DNA of 9,261 bases, taken from assembly GCA_031256125.1 (NCBI GenBank), contig JAIRRE010000225.1, positions 1 through 9,261 on the forward strand, in the 5' to 3' direction. The stretch comes from Burkholderiaceae bacterium (GTDB taxonomy: Bacteria; Pseudomonadota; Gammaproteobacteria; Burkholderiales; Burkholderiaceae_C). The notes under the pieces were generated by a model, which saw only the letters and a program-made list of their open reading frames with translations, did no database searches and was not told where the DNA came from. A program made the translations under genes and the position numbers. Shown piece by piece: positions 1-6,991 of this stretch; position 1 is the stretch's first letter; each line of letters starts with the position of its first letter.

Positions 1-21
1 GACGTGGAGCTGGCCTGGTGA
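1..21 (+). CDS. 3' end of probable MazE/PemI-type antitoxin (partial)
   Basis: Only the last six codons (DVELAW) and a TGA stop are in the window. The stop at 19-21 overlaps the GTG start of the toxin gene in the arrangement GTGA, the usual antitoxin-then-toxin order of mazEF/pemIK modules. A short acidic tail ending in tryptophan is compatible with MazE-family C-termini, which bind and block the toxin. The identity rests on position and on this short tail, since the DNA-binding domain lies outside the window. Confidence 0.5.
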   Translation, partial: DVELAW

Positions 22-335
22 AGCGCGGCGAGATCTGGCGGGTGCAACTGGACCCAACGGTCGGCAGTGAAATCCGCAAGGCCCGGCCCTGTGTGGTCGT
101 TTCTCCGCCGGAACTCAATGCTCATCTGCGCACCGTGCTGGTCGCGCCGATGACTTCCAAAAGCTTTGCTGCGCCGTTTCGGGTGCCGCTGACACATGCC
201 GGCATACGTGGCTTGATCCTGCTCGATCAGATGCGGGCGGTGGACAAAACGCGCCTGGTTGACCGGCGCGGTGCGGTATCGGCCAAAACGCTGGCCGCTA
301 TCCTTGCAACCTTGCAGGAAATGTTTGCCGCATAA
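18..335 (+). CDS. PemK/MazF-family toxin (endoribonuclease)
   Basis: The 105-residue product has the PemK/MazF fold signature: an N-terminal KRGEIWRV strand, the GSEIRKARPCVVVSP segment, and a VAPMTSK strand. Family members are small ribosome-independent or mRNA-cleaving endoribonucleases held inactive by a cognate antitoxin. By hand alignment to E. coli MazF, the catalytic arginine (R29) and threonine (T52) correspond to R23 and T46 here, so the enzyme looks intact. Length is close to the usual 105-116 residues. The start is GTG, with GGAG at 6-9 eight bases upstream, inside the antitoxin coding end; this overlap suggests translational coupling. Cleavage specificity cannot be read from the sequence. 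The next gene, gloC, starts only 20 bp downstream in an AT-rich gap. Confidence 0.9.
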   Translation: MKRGEIWRVQLDPTVGSEIRKARPCVVVSPPELNAHLRTVLVAPMTSKSFAAPFRVPLTHAGIRGLILLDQMRAVDKTRLVDRRGAVSAKTLAAILATLQEMFAA

Positions 336-355
336 ACCATTTATTTAATTACGCC

Positions 356-1003
356 ATGCTCCGCTACCAAACCATCCCCGTTACCGCGTTCGAGCAGAAC
401 TGTTCGCTGCTGTGGGACGACGCCACACCCGCGCCGCACGAAGCGGCGGTGATTGATCCGGGCGGCGATCTCGACCGCGTGCTGGCCCAAGCGCAGCGCC
501 TGAGTTTGAGCATTGCACAAATCTGGATCACCCATGCGCACATCGACCATGCGGGCGGCGCGGGCGAGTTGGCGCAGCGGCTGGCCATTCCCATCATCGG
601 GCCGCACCGGGGCGATGCGGACTGGATTGCAGGGCTGCCTCAACAAAGTGCCATGTTCGGTTTGCCGCCCGCGCAAACCTTTACCCCCGCGCGCTGGCTG
701 GCCGATGGCGATACGCTGGAATTGGCGGGCCATGCAATCCGCGTGCGGCATTGTCCGGGACATACGCCGGGGCACGTGGTATTTCACGCGCCGCAGATTG
801 GGCGCGCCTTCGTGGGCGATGTGTTGTTCGCGGGCAGCATAGGCCGCACCGACTTGATGGGTGGCGACACCGACCAACTCATCGGCAGCATCCGCAAACG
901 CTTGTGGCCTATGGGTGATGAAACGGTGTTTATCCCCGGCCACGGACCGGAGAGCACCTTCGGGCATGAGCGGCGCCACAACCCTTTTGTGCGCGACGCA
1001 TGA
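356..1003 (+). CDS. gloC: Hydroxyacylglutathione hydrolase GloC (YcbL-type metallo-beta-lactamase fold)
   Basis: This 215-residue protein matches E. coli YcbL/GloC closely from memory. It shares the N-terminal IPVTAFEQNCSLLW pattern, the THAHIDHAG metal motif (H60, H62, D64, H65), CPGHTPGHVVF (H136, H140), the bridging D155 in VGDVLF, and the C-terminal IPGHGPES (H196). These form the two-metal site of glyoxalase II enzymes, which hydrolyse S-lactoylglutathione to lactate and glutathione in cytosolic methylglyoxal detoxification. It lacks the long C-terminal substrate domain of classical GloB, as expected for the short GloC type. The ATG at 356 has no clear ribosome site (the upstream bases are AT-rich), but its N-terminus lines up with YcbL, so I keep it. 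Its stop overlaps the ampG start by 4 nt. Confidence 0.93.
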   Translation: MLRYQTIPVTAFEQNCSLLWDDATPAPHEAAVIDPGGDLDRVLAQAQRLSLSIAQIWITHAHIDHAGGAGELAQRLAIPIIGPHRGDADWIAGLPQQSAMFGLPPAQTFTPARWLADGDTLELAGHAIRVRHCPGHTPGHVVFHAPQIGRAFVGDVLFAGSIGRTDLMGGDTDQLIGSIRKRLWPMGDETVFIPGHGPESTFGHERRHNPFVRDA

Positions 1004-2334
1004 CTGACCCCGCCGCCGCGCTGCCCAAGCGCGCCCTGCGCACAGCGCTGGCGGTGTATTTGCGGCCCGAAAGTCTGCGCATGTTCGCGCTGGGGTTTTC
1101 GTCCGGGCTGCCGCTGCTGCTGGTGCTGGGCACGCTGTCGTTCCGGTTGCGCGAGGCGAGCATCGACCGCTCGACTATCGGGCACCTGAGCTGGGCGGGG
1201 CTGGCGTATGGCTTCAAATGGGTCTGGTCGCCGCTGGTTGATCGCCTGCCGCTGCCGATTCTTACGCGCGCACTGGGGCGGCGGCGCAGTTGGCTGCTGT
1301 TGGCGCAAGCGGCGGTGGCGGCGGGGTTACTCGGCATGGCGTGGTCCGACCCGGCGCGCAATCTGCCGGCGCTGGTGGGCTGGACGCTGCTGACAGCGTT
1401 CGGGTCGGCCACGCAGGACATTGCGCTGGACGCTTTCCGCATCGAGTCAGCCCCAGTCCGCGAGCAGCCCGCGCTGGCGGCCAGCTACCAGACCGGCTAC
1501 CGGCTGGCGATGATCTGGGCCGGCGCGGGTGTACTGTGGCTGGCCGCGCGAGCCGAAGTGGCGGCGCTCGGTCCGCACGCCTATCAAAACGCGGCGTGGC
1601 GCATCGCCTATATGGTGATGGCCGCGTCGATGGCGGTGGGTGCGCTGACGGTGCTACTTTCGCCCGAACCAGCGCGGGGCGCGTTGGCGCCGGTGCGCGA
1701 TCTGCGGCAGTGGCTGGAACAGGCGCTGGTCGAGCCGTTCGCCGAATTTTTCCGCCGCTACGGCTGGCAAGCGCTGCTGGTGCTGGCGCTGATCGCGGTC
1801 TATCGCATCAGCGACGTGGTGATGGGCATCATGGCCAACCCGTTTTACGTGGACATGGGTTACACCAAGGACCAGGTTGCCGCCGTTACCAAGATTTACG
1901 GCGTGGTCATGACGCTGACCGGCGCACTGGTGGGTGGCAGCCTGGCGCTGCGTTTCGGCGTGATGCGTATCCTGATGCTGGGCGCGTGCCTGTCGATTGT
2001 GAGCAACCTGCTGTTCGCCTGGCTGGCTGGGCACGGGCACGACTTGACCGCATTGATCGCGGTGGTCTCGGCGGACAACCTGGCCGGCGGCATCGCCTCG
2101 GCGGCGTTCGTCGGCTATCTGTCGAGCCTGACCAACGTGCGCCACTCGGCCACGCAATACGCGCTGTTTTCCTCGCTGATGCTGCTGCTGCCCAAATTCA
2201 TCGCCGGTTTTTCAGGCGACTATGTCAATGCTTTCGGCTACGTCGCGTTCTTCACCAGCACGGCCCCGCTGGGCGCGCCGGTGCTGCTGCTGGTGTGGTT
2301 GGCCGGGCGGGTCAAGGCACAAGGGCAACGCTGA
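1000..2334 (+). CDS. ampG: AmpG-like muropeptide permease (major facilitator superfamily)
   Basis: The 444-residue protein is strongly hydrophobic, with about 12 probable membrane segments. It carries AmpG landmarks: LGFSSGLPLLL (31-41), AYGFKWVWSPLVDR (69-82), the GRRRSWLL loop (93-100), SATQDIALDAFR (136-147) and SYQTGYRLAM (162-171). The family imports GlcNAc-anhydro-muropeptides from periplasm to cytoplasm with protons during peptidoglycan recycling, and in some bacteria this feeds AmpC beta-lactamase induction. It is shorter than E. coli AmpG (491 residues). The ATG at 1000 overlaps the gloC stop as ATGA, which supports both the start and translational coupling. No ampD, ampR or beta-lactamase gene is in the window, so a role in resistance induction cannot be inferred. 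A related MFS permease with another substrate is the main alternative. Confidence 0.87.
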   Translation: MTDPAAALPKRALRTALAVYLRPESLRMFALGFSSGLPLLLVLGTLSFRLREASIDRSTIGHLSWAGLAYGFKWVWSPLVDRLPLPILTRALGRRRSWLLLAQAAVAAGLLGMAWSDPARNLPALVGWTLLTAFGSATQDIALDAFRIESAPVREQPALAASYQTGYRLAMIWAGAGVLWLAARAEVAALGPHAYQNAAWRIAYMVMAASMAVGALTVLLSPEPARGALAPVRDLRQWLEQALVEPFAEFFRRYGWQALLVLALIAVYRISDVVMGIMANPFYVDMGYTKDQVAAVTKIYGVVMTLTGALVGGSLALRFGVMRILMLGACLSIVSNLLFAWLAGHGHDLTALIAVVSADNLAGGIASAAFVGYLSSLTNVRHSATQYALFSSLMLLLPKFIAGFSGDYVNAFGYVAFFTSTAPLGAPVLLLVWLAGRVKAQGQR

Positions 2335-2346
2335 ACACTCATCCCT

Positions 2347-2359
2347 GGGCGGCGCGCCC
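2347..2359. other. Small GC-rich hairpin between convergent genes
   Basis: GGGCG-GCG-CGCCC is a perfect 5-bp stem with a 3-nt loop. It lies in the 30-bp gap where ampG (+) and the alcohol dehydrogenase (-) converge. It could end transcription from either side, but there is no run of T on either strand after the stem, so it is not a standard intrinsic terminator. Confidence 0.25.
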
Positions 2360-2364
2360 TACGT

Positions 2365-3522
2365 TTACCACGCCGCTGTGTAGATGGCCAGCGCGTCAGC
2401 CTGGGTCACTTCACGCCGGTTGTTGACCAGCAGCCGGGTTTGCAGCATGGCCTCGCGCGCCAGGCGCGGCAGGTCGCTTTGCGCAATACCGACTTCGCGC
2501 AGCGTGCGCGCGATACCGCTGACGGCGGCGAGTTGTTCCAGATGCGCAATCAGAGCGGCGGCTTTGGCTTCGTCGCTGCCGGTGACGCCGGGCACGACGG
2601 TTTCAGCCAGTTCAGCGTAGAGCTTGCCCGCGGCTGGCGCATTGAACCGCAGCACATGCGGCAGCACCAGTGCGTTGGACAGGCCGTGCGCAACGTGAAA
2701 GATGCCCCCCACCGGATATGCCAGCGCGTGCACCGCCGCCACCGGCGCGTTGGCAAACGCCTGCCCGGCCAGCATTGCGCCCAACAGCATGGCCTCGCGC
2801 GCGGCGCGGTCGCGCCCGTTTTCGCACGCCGGCAACAAGTGGCGCGAAAGCAACTCCAATGCCCGTACCGCCAGCATGTCCGAGACCGGGTTTTTCAGCT
2901 GCGCCGTGGTGTAGGCTTCGATGGCGTGCACCATCGCATCAATACCAGTAGCGGCAGTGGCGGCGCGCGGCAAACCGAGCGTCAGTTCCGCGTCGAGAAT
3001 GGCCAGATCGGCCATCAATTGCGGCGCGACCACGCCCGTCTTGGTGGTTTCGCCGGTGGTGACGATGGCCACCGCCGTCACCTCCGAGCCGGTGCCCGCC
3101 GTGGTCGGCATCTGCACCAGCGGCAGGCGCGTGCCAGTCACTTTGCCTACGCCATACATTTCCTGCAACGGCTGCGTACCGGGTAGCAGCACAGCCAGAA
3201 GTTTGGCCACGTCCATCGAAGAACCGCCGCCCAGTCCCAGCACCAGCTCGACTCCAGCTTGCCGGGCTTGGGCGGCAGCTTGCAATACCGTGTGTTCGGG
3301 CGGATCGGCGATGACGCTGTCAACCACCGTCACGCGCCAGCCGTGCCGCGCCAAATCCGCCAGCGCCGGCGCCAATAGACCGCTGGCGTGCAAAAAGCCG
3401 TCAGTGACGACGCACAGTCGATCGAACGACACGAATCGTTCGCGCAGCCATTGGCCCAGGCGCCGGGCGGCGCCAAATTCCTGGATAACAATCGGGACGG
3501 TCTGAAAGCGAAATGGGTTCAT
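2365..3522 (-). CDS. Iron-containing (group III) alcohol dehydrogenase
   Basis: The 385-residue product has the two-part layout of group III dehydrogenases. The N-terminal half binds NAD(P) through GLGGGSSMDVAK (96-107), followed by the family signature MPTTAGTGSEVTA (138-150). The C-terminal helical half holds the metal site, with D195, H199, H265 and H279 at the positions of the FucO ligands (D196, H200, H263, H277). These enzymes interconvert alcohols and aldehydes or ketones in the cytosol; the substrate (ethanol, butanol, lactaldehyde, methanol or a longer alcohol) cannot be told from sequence. The ATG at 3522 has a weak AGAGA ribosome site (3532-3536) nine bases upstream. It is transcribed alone, divergent from the response regulator and convergent with ampG. 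Length and catalytic residues are normal. Confidence 0.93.
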   Translation of the reverse strand: MNPFRFQTVPIVIQEFGAARRLGQWLRERFVSFDRLCVVTDGFLHASGLLAPALADLARHGWRVTVVDSVIADPPEHTVLQAAAQARQAGVELVLGLGGGSSMDVAKLLAVLLPGTQPLQEMYGVGKVTGTRLPLVQMPTTAGTGSEVTAVAIVTTGETTKTGVVAPQLMADLAILDAELTLGLPRAATAATGIDAMVHAIEAYTTAQLKNPVSDMLAVRALELLSRHLLPACENGRDRAAREAMLLGAMLAGQAFANAPVAAVHALAYPVGGIFHVAHGLSNALVLPHVLRFNAPAAGKLYAELAETVVPGVTGSDEAKAAALIAHLEQLAAVSGIARTLREVGIAQSDLPRLAREAMLQTRLLVNNRREVTQADALAIYTAAW

Positions 3523-3549
3523 GACAATGCGTCTCTTTTTTCGAAGGAG

Positions 3550-3567
3550 TTTTCAATTTTGTGAAAA
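3550..3567. promoter_or_regulatory. Palindrome, candidate operator over the dehydrogenase -10
   Basis: TTTTCA-ATTTTG-TGAAAA is a perfect 6-bp inverted repeat with a 6-nt spacer. The spacer read on the - strand is the candidate -10 hexamer (CAAAAT) of the alcohol dehydrogenase promoter, so a protein bound here would cover the polymerase site. The right arm is also part of an imperfect direct repeat: TTTGTGAAAA (3558-3567) and TTAGTGTAAA (3575-3584) match at 8 of 10 bases. The binding protein is unknown; the adjacent OmpR-family regulator is one candidate. Confidence 0.4.
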
Positions 3568-3584
3568 TTATGGGTTAGTGTAAA
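3556..3584 (-). promoter_or_regulatory. Candidate sigma70 promoter for the alcohol dehydrogenase
   Basis: On the - strand, TTTACA (3584-3579; 5 of 6 matches to the -35 consensus) is followed after exactly 17 bp by CAAAAT (3561-3556; 4 of 6 matches to the -10). A start near 3549 would leave a leader of about 28 nt before the ATG at 3522. The surrounding spacer is clearly richer in A and T than the flanking genes. Confidence 0.5.
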
Positions 3585-3602
3585 CTGCCATGCTAGATAC
3601 CC

Positions 3603-3608
3603 GATAAT
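3603..3608 (+). promoter_or_regulatory. Possible -10 element for the two-component operon
   Basis: GATAAT lies about 60 bp upstream of the response regulator start and is the best -10-like hexamer on the + strand of the divergent spacer. No good -35 hexamer sits 16-18 bp upstream (TGTAAA at 18 bp matches at only 3 of 6 positions), so any promoter here is weak or activator-dependent. Confidence 0.25.
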
Positions 3609-3666
3609 CTTTACTCAAATCGGTCTATTCTTCAACTATGCGGCCCGTACCAGCCGATCCGCCATC

Positions 3667-4371
3667 GTGACGACACAAAATCTACTCCTTATTGACGATG
3701 ACCAGCGCTTTGCCGATATGGTGGTGCAATATCTTTCGCAATCGGGTTACGCCGTCCAACACGCCGCCGATGGCGCGTCGGGCTTGGCGGCGGTGCAGCA
3801 AGCTAAGCCGGACTTGGTAATTCTGGACCTGATGCTGCCGGACATGGACGGGCTTGATACATGCCGTCAAATTCGCGCGCTGCCTGGTGAAGCGGCCAAT
3901 GTGCCGGTGGTGATGCTGACCGCCAAGGGCGACCCGATGGACCGTGTGATCGGGCTGGAACTGGGCGCCGACGATTATTTACCCAAGCCCTTCGAGCCGC
4001 GCGAACTGCTGGCGCGCATCCGCACAGTGCTGCGCCGCCAAGGGCCGCGCGTAGCGCCTGTGCCGGTGCTGCGTTTCGGGACGCTGGAAATTGACCGCGG
4101 CGCACGCCTGGTTAGCGTCAACGGCAAATTGGCAGACCTGACCAGCTACCAATTCGACCTGCTGGTCGCGTTGGCCGAGCGCGCGGGGCGCGTGCTCGCG
4201 CGCGACCAAATTGTGGAGCTGGTGCGCGGGCGCGAGATGGATGCCTTCGACCGTTCAGTTGACGTGCACATGGGCCGCATTCGCGCCGCCATCGAGGCCG
4301 ACCCGAAGGACCCGAAACGCATTCTGACCGTGCGCGGCGTGGGCTACGTATTCGTCAAACATCAGGATTAG
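3667..4371 (+). CDS. OmpR-family response regulator, DNA-binding
   Basis: The 234-residue protein has a receiver domain (about 5-122) and a winged-helix DNA-binding domain (about 132-231). Receiver residues are complete: acidic pocket D10-D12, phospho-acceptor D54 in VILDLMLPD, T85 and K107 in LPKPFEP. The C-terminal half has the SYQFDLLVALAERAGRVLAR helix region, the RSVDVHMGRIR recognition region and the RGVGYVF wing. The GREMDAFDRSVDVH stretch resembles the CpxR/RstA branch. It should accept phosphate from the kinase encoded 18 bp downstream and bind promoter DNA. The start is GTG with no clear ribosome site, but no other in-frame start precedes it after the upstream stop. Target genes are not shown; the divergent dehydrogenase is a candidate. 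Confidence 0.93.
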   Translation: MTTQNLLLIDDDQRFADMVVQYLSQSGYAVQHAADGASGLAAVQQAKPDLVILDLMLPDMDGLDTCRQIRALPGEAANVPVVMLTAKGDPMDRVIGLELGADDYLPKPFEPRELLARIRTVLRRQGPRVAPVPVLRFGTLEIDRGARLVSVNGKLADLTSYQFDLLVALAERAGRVLARDQIVELVRGREMDAFDRSVDVHMGRIRAAIEADPKDPKRILTVRGVGYVFVKHQD

Positions 4372-4389
4372 GCGCGGAGCTTATAACCG

Positions 4390-5688
4390 TTGGCCGCCAC
4401 GCTTGCGCCTGTCATCATGGCTTGGCATAGCTTCATCACCCGCAAGCTTTATGTGCGCATCTGGTTCACGGTAGTCGCCGGCGTACTCTTGCTCAGTCTG
4501 GTGGTGGGGTGGGTTTGGCACTCCGCCGAGCAAGAGCGCAGCCGCCACGCCGTCGTCCAGGACGTGATCGTGTCCGACCCCGCGGGTCACGTCATCCACA
4601 CGGAAAAAACGGGCGTGCAGTGTACGCCCAACGGCGGCGTGATGTTCACAATGGATACGGAAAGCGAGCACCACCGGCCTGTCATCGTGCAGGTAGTCCC
4701 GCTCGATCACGGTCTAAGTCTAAAAGACGGCTGGTGGGATTGGTTGCGTCCGCCCTACGGTTTTTGGTGGGCGTTGGGGCTGGCGGGCATCACGGTAATA
4801 GCGTGCATGTTCCCCATCGTGCGGCGCCTGACGCGCCGGCTGGAGTTGCTGCAATCGGGCATCGAACGCTGGGAGCAGGGCGACCTGACGGAGCGCCTGC
4901 CCGAATCGGGCAATGACGAGATCGCCAGACTGATACGCCCCTTCAACACCGCCACCGACCACATCACGGCGTTGATCCAAGCGCACAAACTGCTGCTGGC
5001 CAACGCTTCGCACGAGCTGCGCTCGCCGCTGGCGCGCATCCGCATGGCGGTGGAACTGGCCAGTCAACCCGATAACCCCAACCGACAAATCGCACGCGAG
5101 GAAATTTTGCGCAACGTTGGCGAACTCGACCAGATGGTCGGGGAAGTGCTGCTGGCCAGCCGCGTTGAAGCCAAGGGAGTGGGTCTGGAAACGGTCGAGC
5201 CGGTGGACCTGCTCGGGCTGCTGGCCGAAGAATGTTCCCGCGTGGGCACAACGCTGGACATTGCGCCCGAAATTGTGATCAATCCGGGCAGCGCCTGTGT
5301 GCAAGGCGTACCCTGGATGTTGCGCCACGGGGTGCGCAACCTGCTGGAAAATGCCGCCCGCCACGGCAAGCAGGCCGAGCGCGACAGCCAAATCTCGGTG
5401 CAGATCGCACACGCAGCAGACGCCAATGCCGGCGCAACCACGCCCCCTGACGTGCTCATCCATGTGGACGACTGCGGCCCGGGCGTGCCGCCCGAATCGC
5501 GCGAGCGCATCTTCGAGCCGTTTTATCGCGTGCCCAGTTCCAGCGAGAACACGGGCATCGGCTTGGGCCTGCCGCTGGTGCGCTCAATCGCCCTGCGCCA
5601 CGGCGGCAACGTCACTTGCGGCGATCACGAAGGCGGCGGCGCGCGCTTTACGCTGCGTCTGCCGGTGACCGGGCCACACCCGGCGTAA
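4390..5688 (+). CDS. Sensor histidine kinase (HAMP domain, CpxA/RstB-like)
   Basis: This 432-residue kinase has a membrane segment at about 23-43, a periplasmic region of about 80 residues, a second membrane segment at about 125-145, a HAMP linker (about 145-195) and a cytoplasmic kinase core. The H-box NASHELRSPLARIR places the phospho-histidine at H208. The N-box is RNLLENAARHG (316-326), G1 is DDCGPGVP (360-367), the F-box is IFEPFYR, and G2 is GIGLGLPL (389-396). It senses an unidentified envelope signal and phosphorylates the regulator encoded just upstream. The TTG start at 4390 has CGGAG (4375-4379) ten bases upstream. An in-frame ATG at 4417 (residue 10) has no ribosome site but gives a more usual short cytoplasmic N-terminus; either could be used. 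The last 41 bp overlap the opposing ligase-family gene. Confidence 0.92.
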   Translation: MAATLAPVIMAWHSFITRKLYVRIWFTVVAGVLLLSLVVGWVWHSAEQERSRHAVVQDVIVSDPAGHVIHTEKTGVQCTPNGGVMFTMDTESEHHRPVIVQVVPLDHGLSLKDGWWDWLRPPYGFWWALGLAGITVIACMFPIVRRLTRRLELLQSGIERWEQGDLTERLPESGNDEIARLIRPFNTATDHITALIQAHKLLLANASHELRSPLARIRMAVELASQPDNPNRQIAREEILRNVGELDQMVGEVLLASRVEAKGVGLETVEPVDLLGLLAEECSRVGTTLDIAPEIVINPGSACVQGVPWMLRHGVRNLLENAARHGKQAERDSQISVQIAHAADANAGATTPPDVLIHVDDCGPGVPPESRERIFEPFYRVPSSSENTGIGLGLPLVRSIALRHGGNVTCGDHEGGGARFTLRLPVTGPHPA

Positions 5689-6991
5689 TGGTTGGCACGT
5701 CAAGCCGCGTCAACGGCGCAGCACCGCCGCCCGCCGCGCCCCTGAGCGCCGCAAACCAGATCACCAGTTCATACAGATACACCATGTGCCCACTATTGTG
5801 GGCGAACAGTACCTGGGTCAAGCCGCAGCCCAGATAGATCACGGGCAGCAGCAAGCCGGTAATGCGGATGGCGAAAACTTCGCCACTTTCCGCCGCGGCG
5901 GCGCGCCGCCACGGGAAAAAGATCAGGATCGGCAGCCCAAACCACGCCGCCAGCAACGCCACGCCGATCAGACCGTGCCGCGCGAACATATCCAACCATT
6001 CGTTGTGCGCGTGGTCGAACAGCAGAATCGCCGGGTTTCCCTCCCCAGCGGCCACCAGGCGGGCTTTTTCGGCGGCATAGCCGTCCCCCCAGCCCAACAA
6101 CGGACGTTCACGGCCCATGATGAGCGCGACCCGCCAATGCGCAAACCGCTGGCCTATCGAAGTATCGGCCTGCCCGTTTTGCTCATAGGCCGAGACTTCG
6201 GTGCGCGCCAACTCCATCCGGTGTTCGACCTCGGTTAATTGCAGAGCCGTCAGCAATCCGGCGATGAGCGCCAGCAACAGCGTCAGGCTGACCATCCGCC
6301 GCCAGCAGACACGCCAGCCCTGGCCGCGCCACAGACCCAGCGCCCAAGCCAGCCACATCAACGGCAGCGCCAGCCAGCCGCCGCGCGATTGCGACAAAAG
6401 CGAGCCGGTCAACCCCAGAACCGCGCCCGCCGCGAGCCAAACCAGAACAACCCTGGAACGGAGCCAGCCGGTCGCGTGGCGCCAGCCCAGCGCCAGCGCG
6501 GTCAGCGCCATCAGGCCCAGCAGAAGGCTGATGTCGCCGAACTGGATGGCCATGGTGTAACCCTGTGCACGATCCATGTGCAGACCATAGCGCTGAACCA
6601 GCGCTGTGACGCCGCCGCCGATGCCGCCCGCTGCCACACCCAGCCACAACGCGCCTGTTCTGGGCGGCGCGGCCAGCATGAAGGCCAAACACGGCAGCGC
6701 ACACAGGTATTTAAGCAACAGGTCGGTATCGTGCACGCCCGGATGCGGGCCGGTGTCGATCCACCACAAAAAGGCCATCAAGACCATCAGAACCGAAAGC
6801 GTCGTCCAGCGCCAATCGCCAGGCTGATGGCGCAGCACGCGCCACCAGCGATCGGCCGTCAGCAGTGCGCACAGTAGTAACCACACCGGCCCCCAAGAGT
6901 AGCCGCTGGGCAACCACAGTGCCAGACCGGGAACGGTAATCACGGCCACGGTTGAGCCGTGCCGCCAGATCCAGTCGCGCAATCGTTGCAT
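5648..6991 (-). CDS. O-antigen ligase/polymerase family membrane protein (WaaL/Wzy_C-like)
   Basis: The 447-residue protein has many hydrophobic segments (about 10-12) and one large polar loop around 252-340, the layout of WaaL and Wzy proteins. The loop ends in HNEWLDMFARHGLIG (329-343), which fits the WaaL motif H[NSQ]x9Gxx[GTY] exactly; SQSRGGWLALP (200-210) and a GQRFAHW arginine (R282) are other conserved positions. WaaL-type enzymes join undecaprenyl-linked glycans to lipid A core on the periplasmic face; Wzy, PglL-like protein O-glycosylation ligases and other ligases share this domain, so the exact acceptor is unknown. An in-frame start at 7084 exists, but the ATG at 6991 overlaps the glycosyltransferase stop as TGATG and is preferred. 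The final 25-30 residues are a Pro/Ala/Gly-rich tail, part of which overlaps the kinase gene. Confidence 0.8.
   Translation of the reverse strand: MQRLRDWIWRHGSTVAVITVPGLALWLPSGYSWGPVWLLLCALLTADRWWRVLRHQPGDWRWTTLSVLMVLMAFLWWIDTGPHPGVHDTDLLLKYLCALPCLAFMLAAPPRTGALWLGVAAGGIGGGVTALVQRYGLHMDRAQGYTMAIQFGDISLLLGLMALTALALGWRHATGWLRSRVVLVWLAAGAVLGLTGSLLSQSRGGWLALPLMWLAWALGLWRGQGWRVCWRRMVSLTLLLALIAGLLTALQLTEVEHRMELARTEVSAYEQNGQADTSIGQRFAHWRVALIMGRERPLLGWGDGYAAEKARLVAAGEGNPAILLFDHAHNEWLDMFARHGLIGVALLAAWFGLPILIFFPWRRAAAAESGEVFAIRITGLLLPVIYLGCGLTQVLFAHNSGHMVYLYELVIWFAALRGAAGGGAAPLTRLDVPTITPGVARSPADAA

Noticed and set aside
341..979. 212-codon open frame on the - strand opposite gloC
   Set aside because: It lies wholly opposite gloC, whose metal motifs are complete. 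Its translation is rich in Arg, Gln, His and Pro without domain signatures, typical of antisense frames in GC-rich DNA.
1290..2426. 378-codon + strand frame inside ampG
   Set aside because: It is an alternate frame of a clear membrane transporter gene. The Gly/Arg/Ala-rich soluble translation is a composition artefact.
2440..3186. 248-codon + strand frame opposite the alcohol dehydrogenase
   Set aside because: It is antisense to a gene with all four metal ligands and the NAD site; the product has no recognisable motif.
4720..5463. 247-codon - strand frame opposite the histidine kinase
   Set aside because: It is the shadow of the kinase core; no motif and no ribosome site.
6239..6877. 212-codon + strand frame opposite the ligase-family gene
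   Set aside because: Extreme Gln/Arg/Pro/Ala content is the expected complement of a hydrophobic membrane-protein gene.
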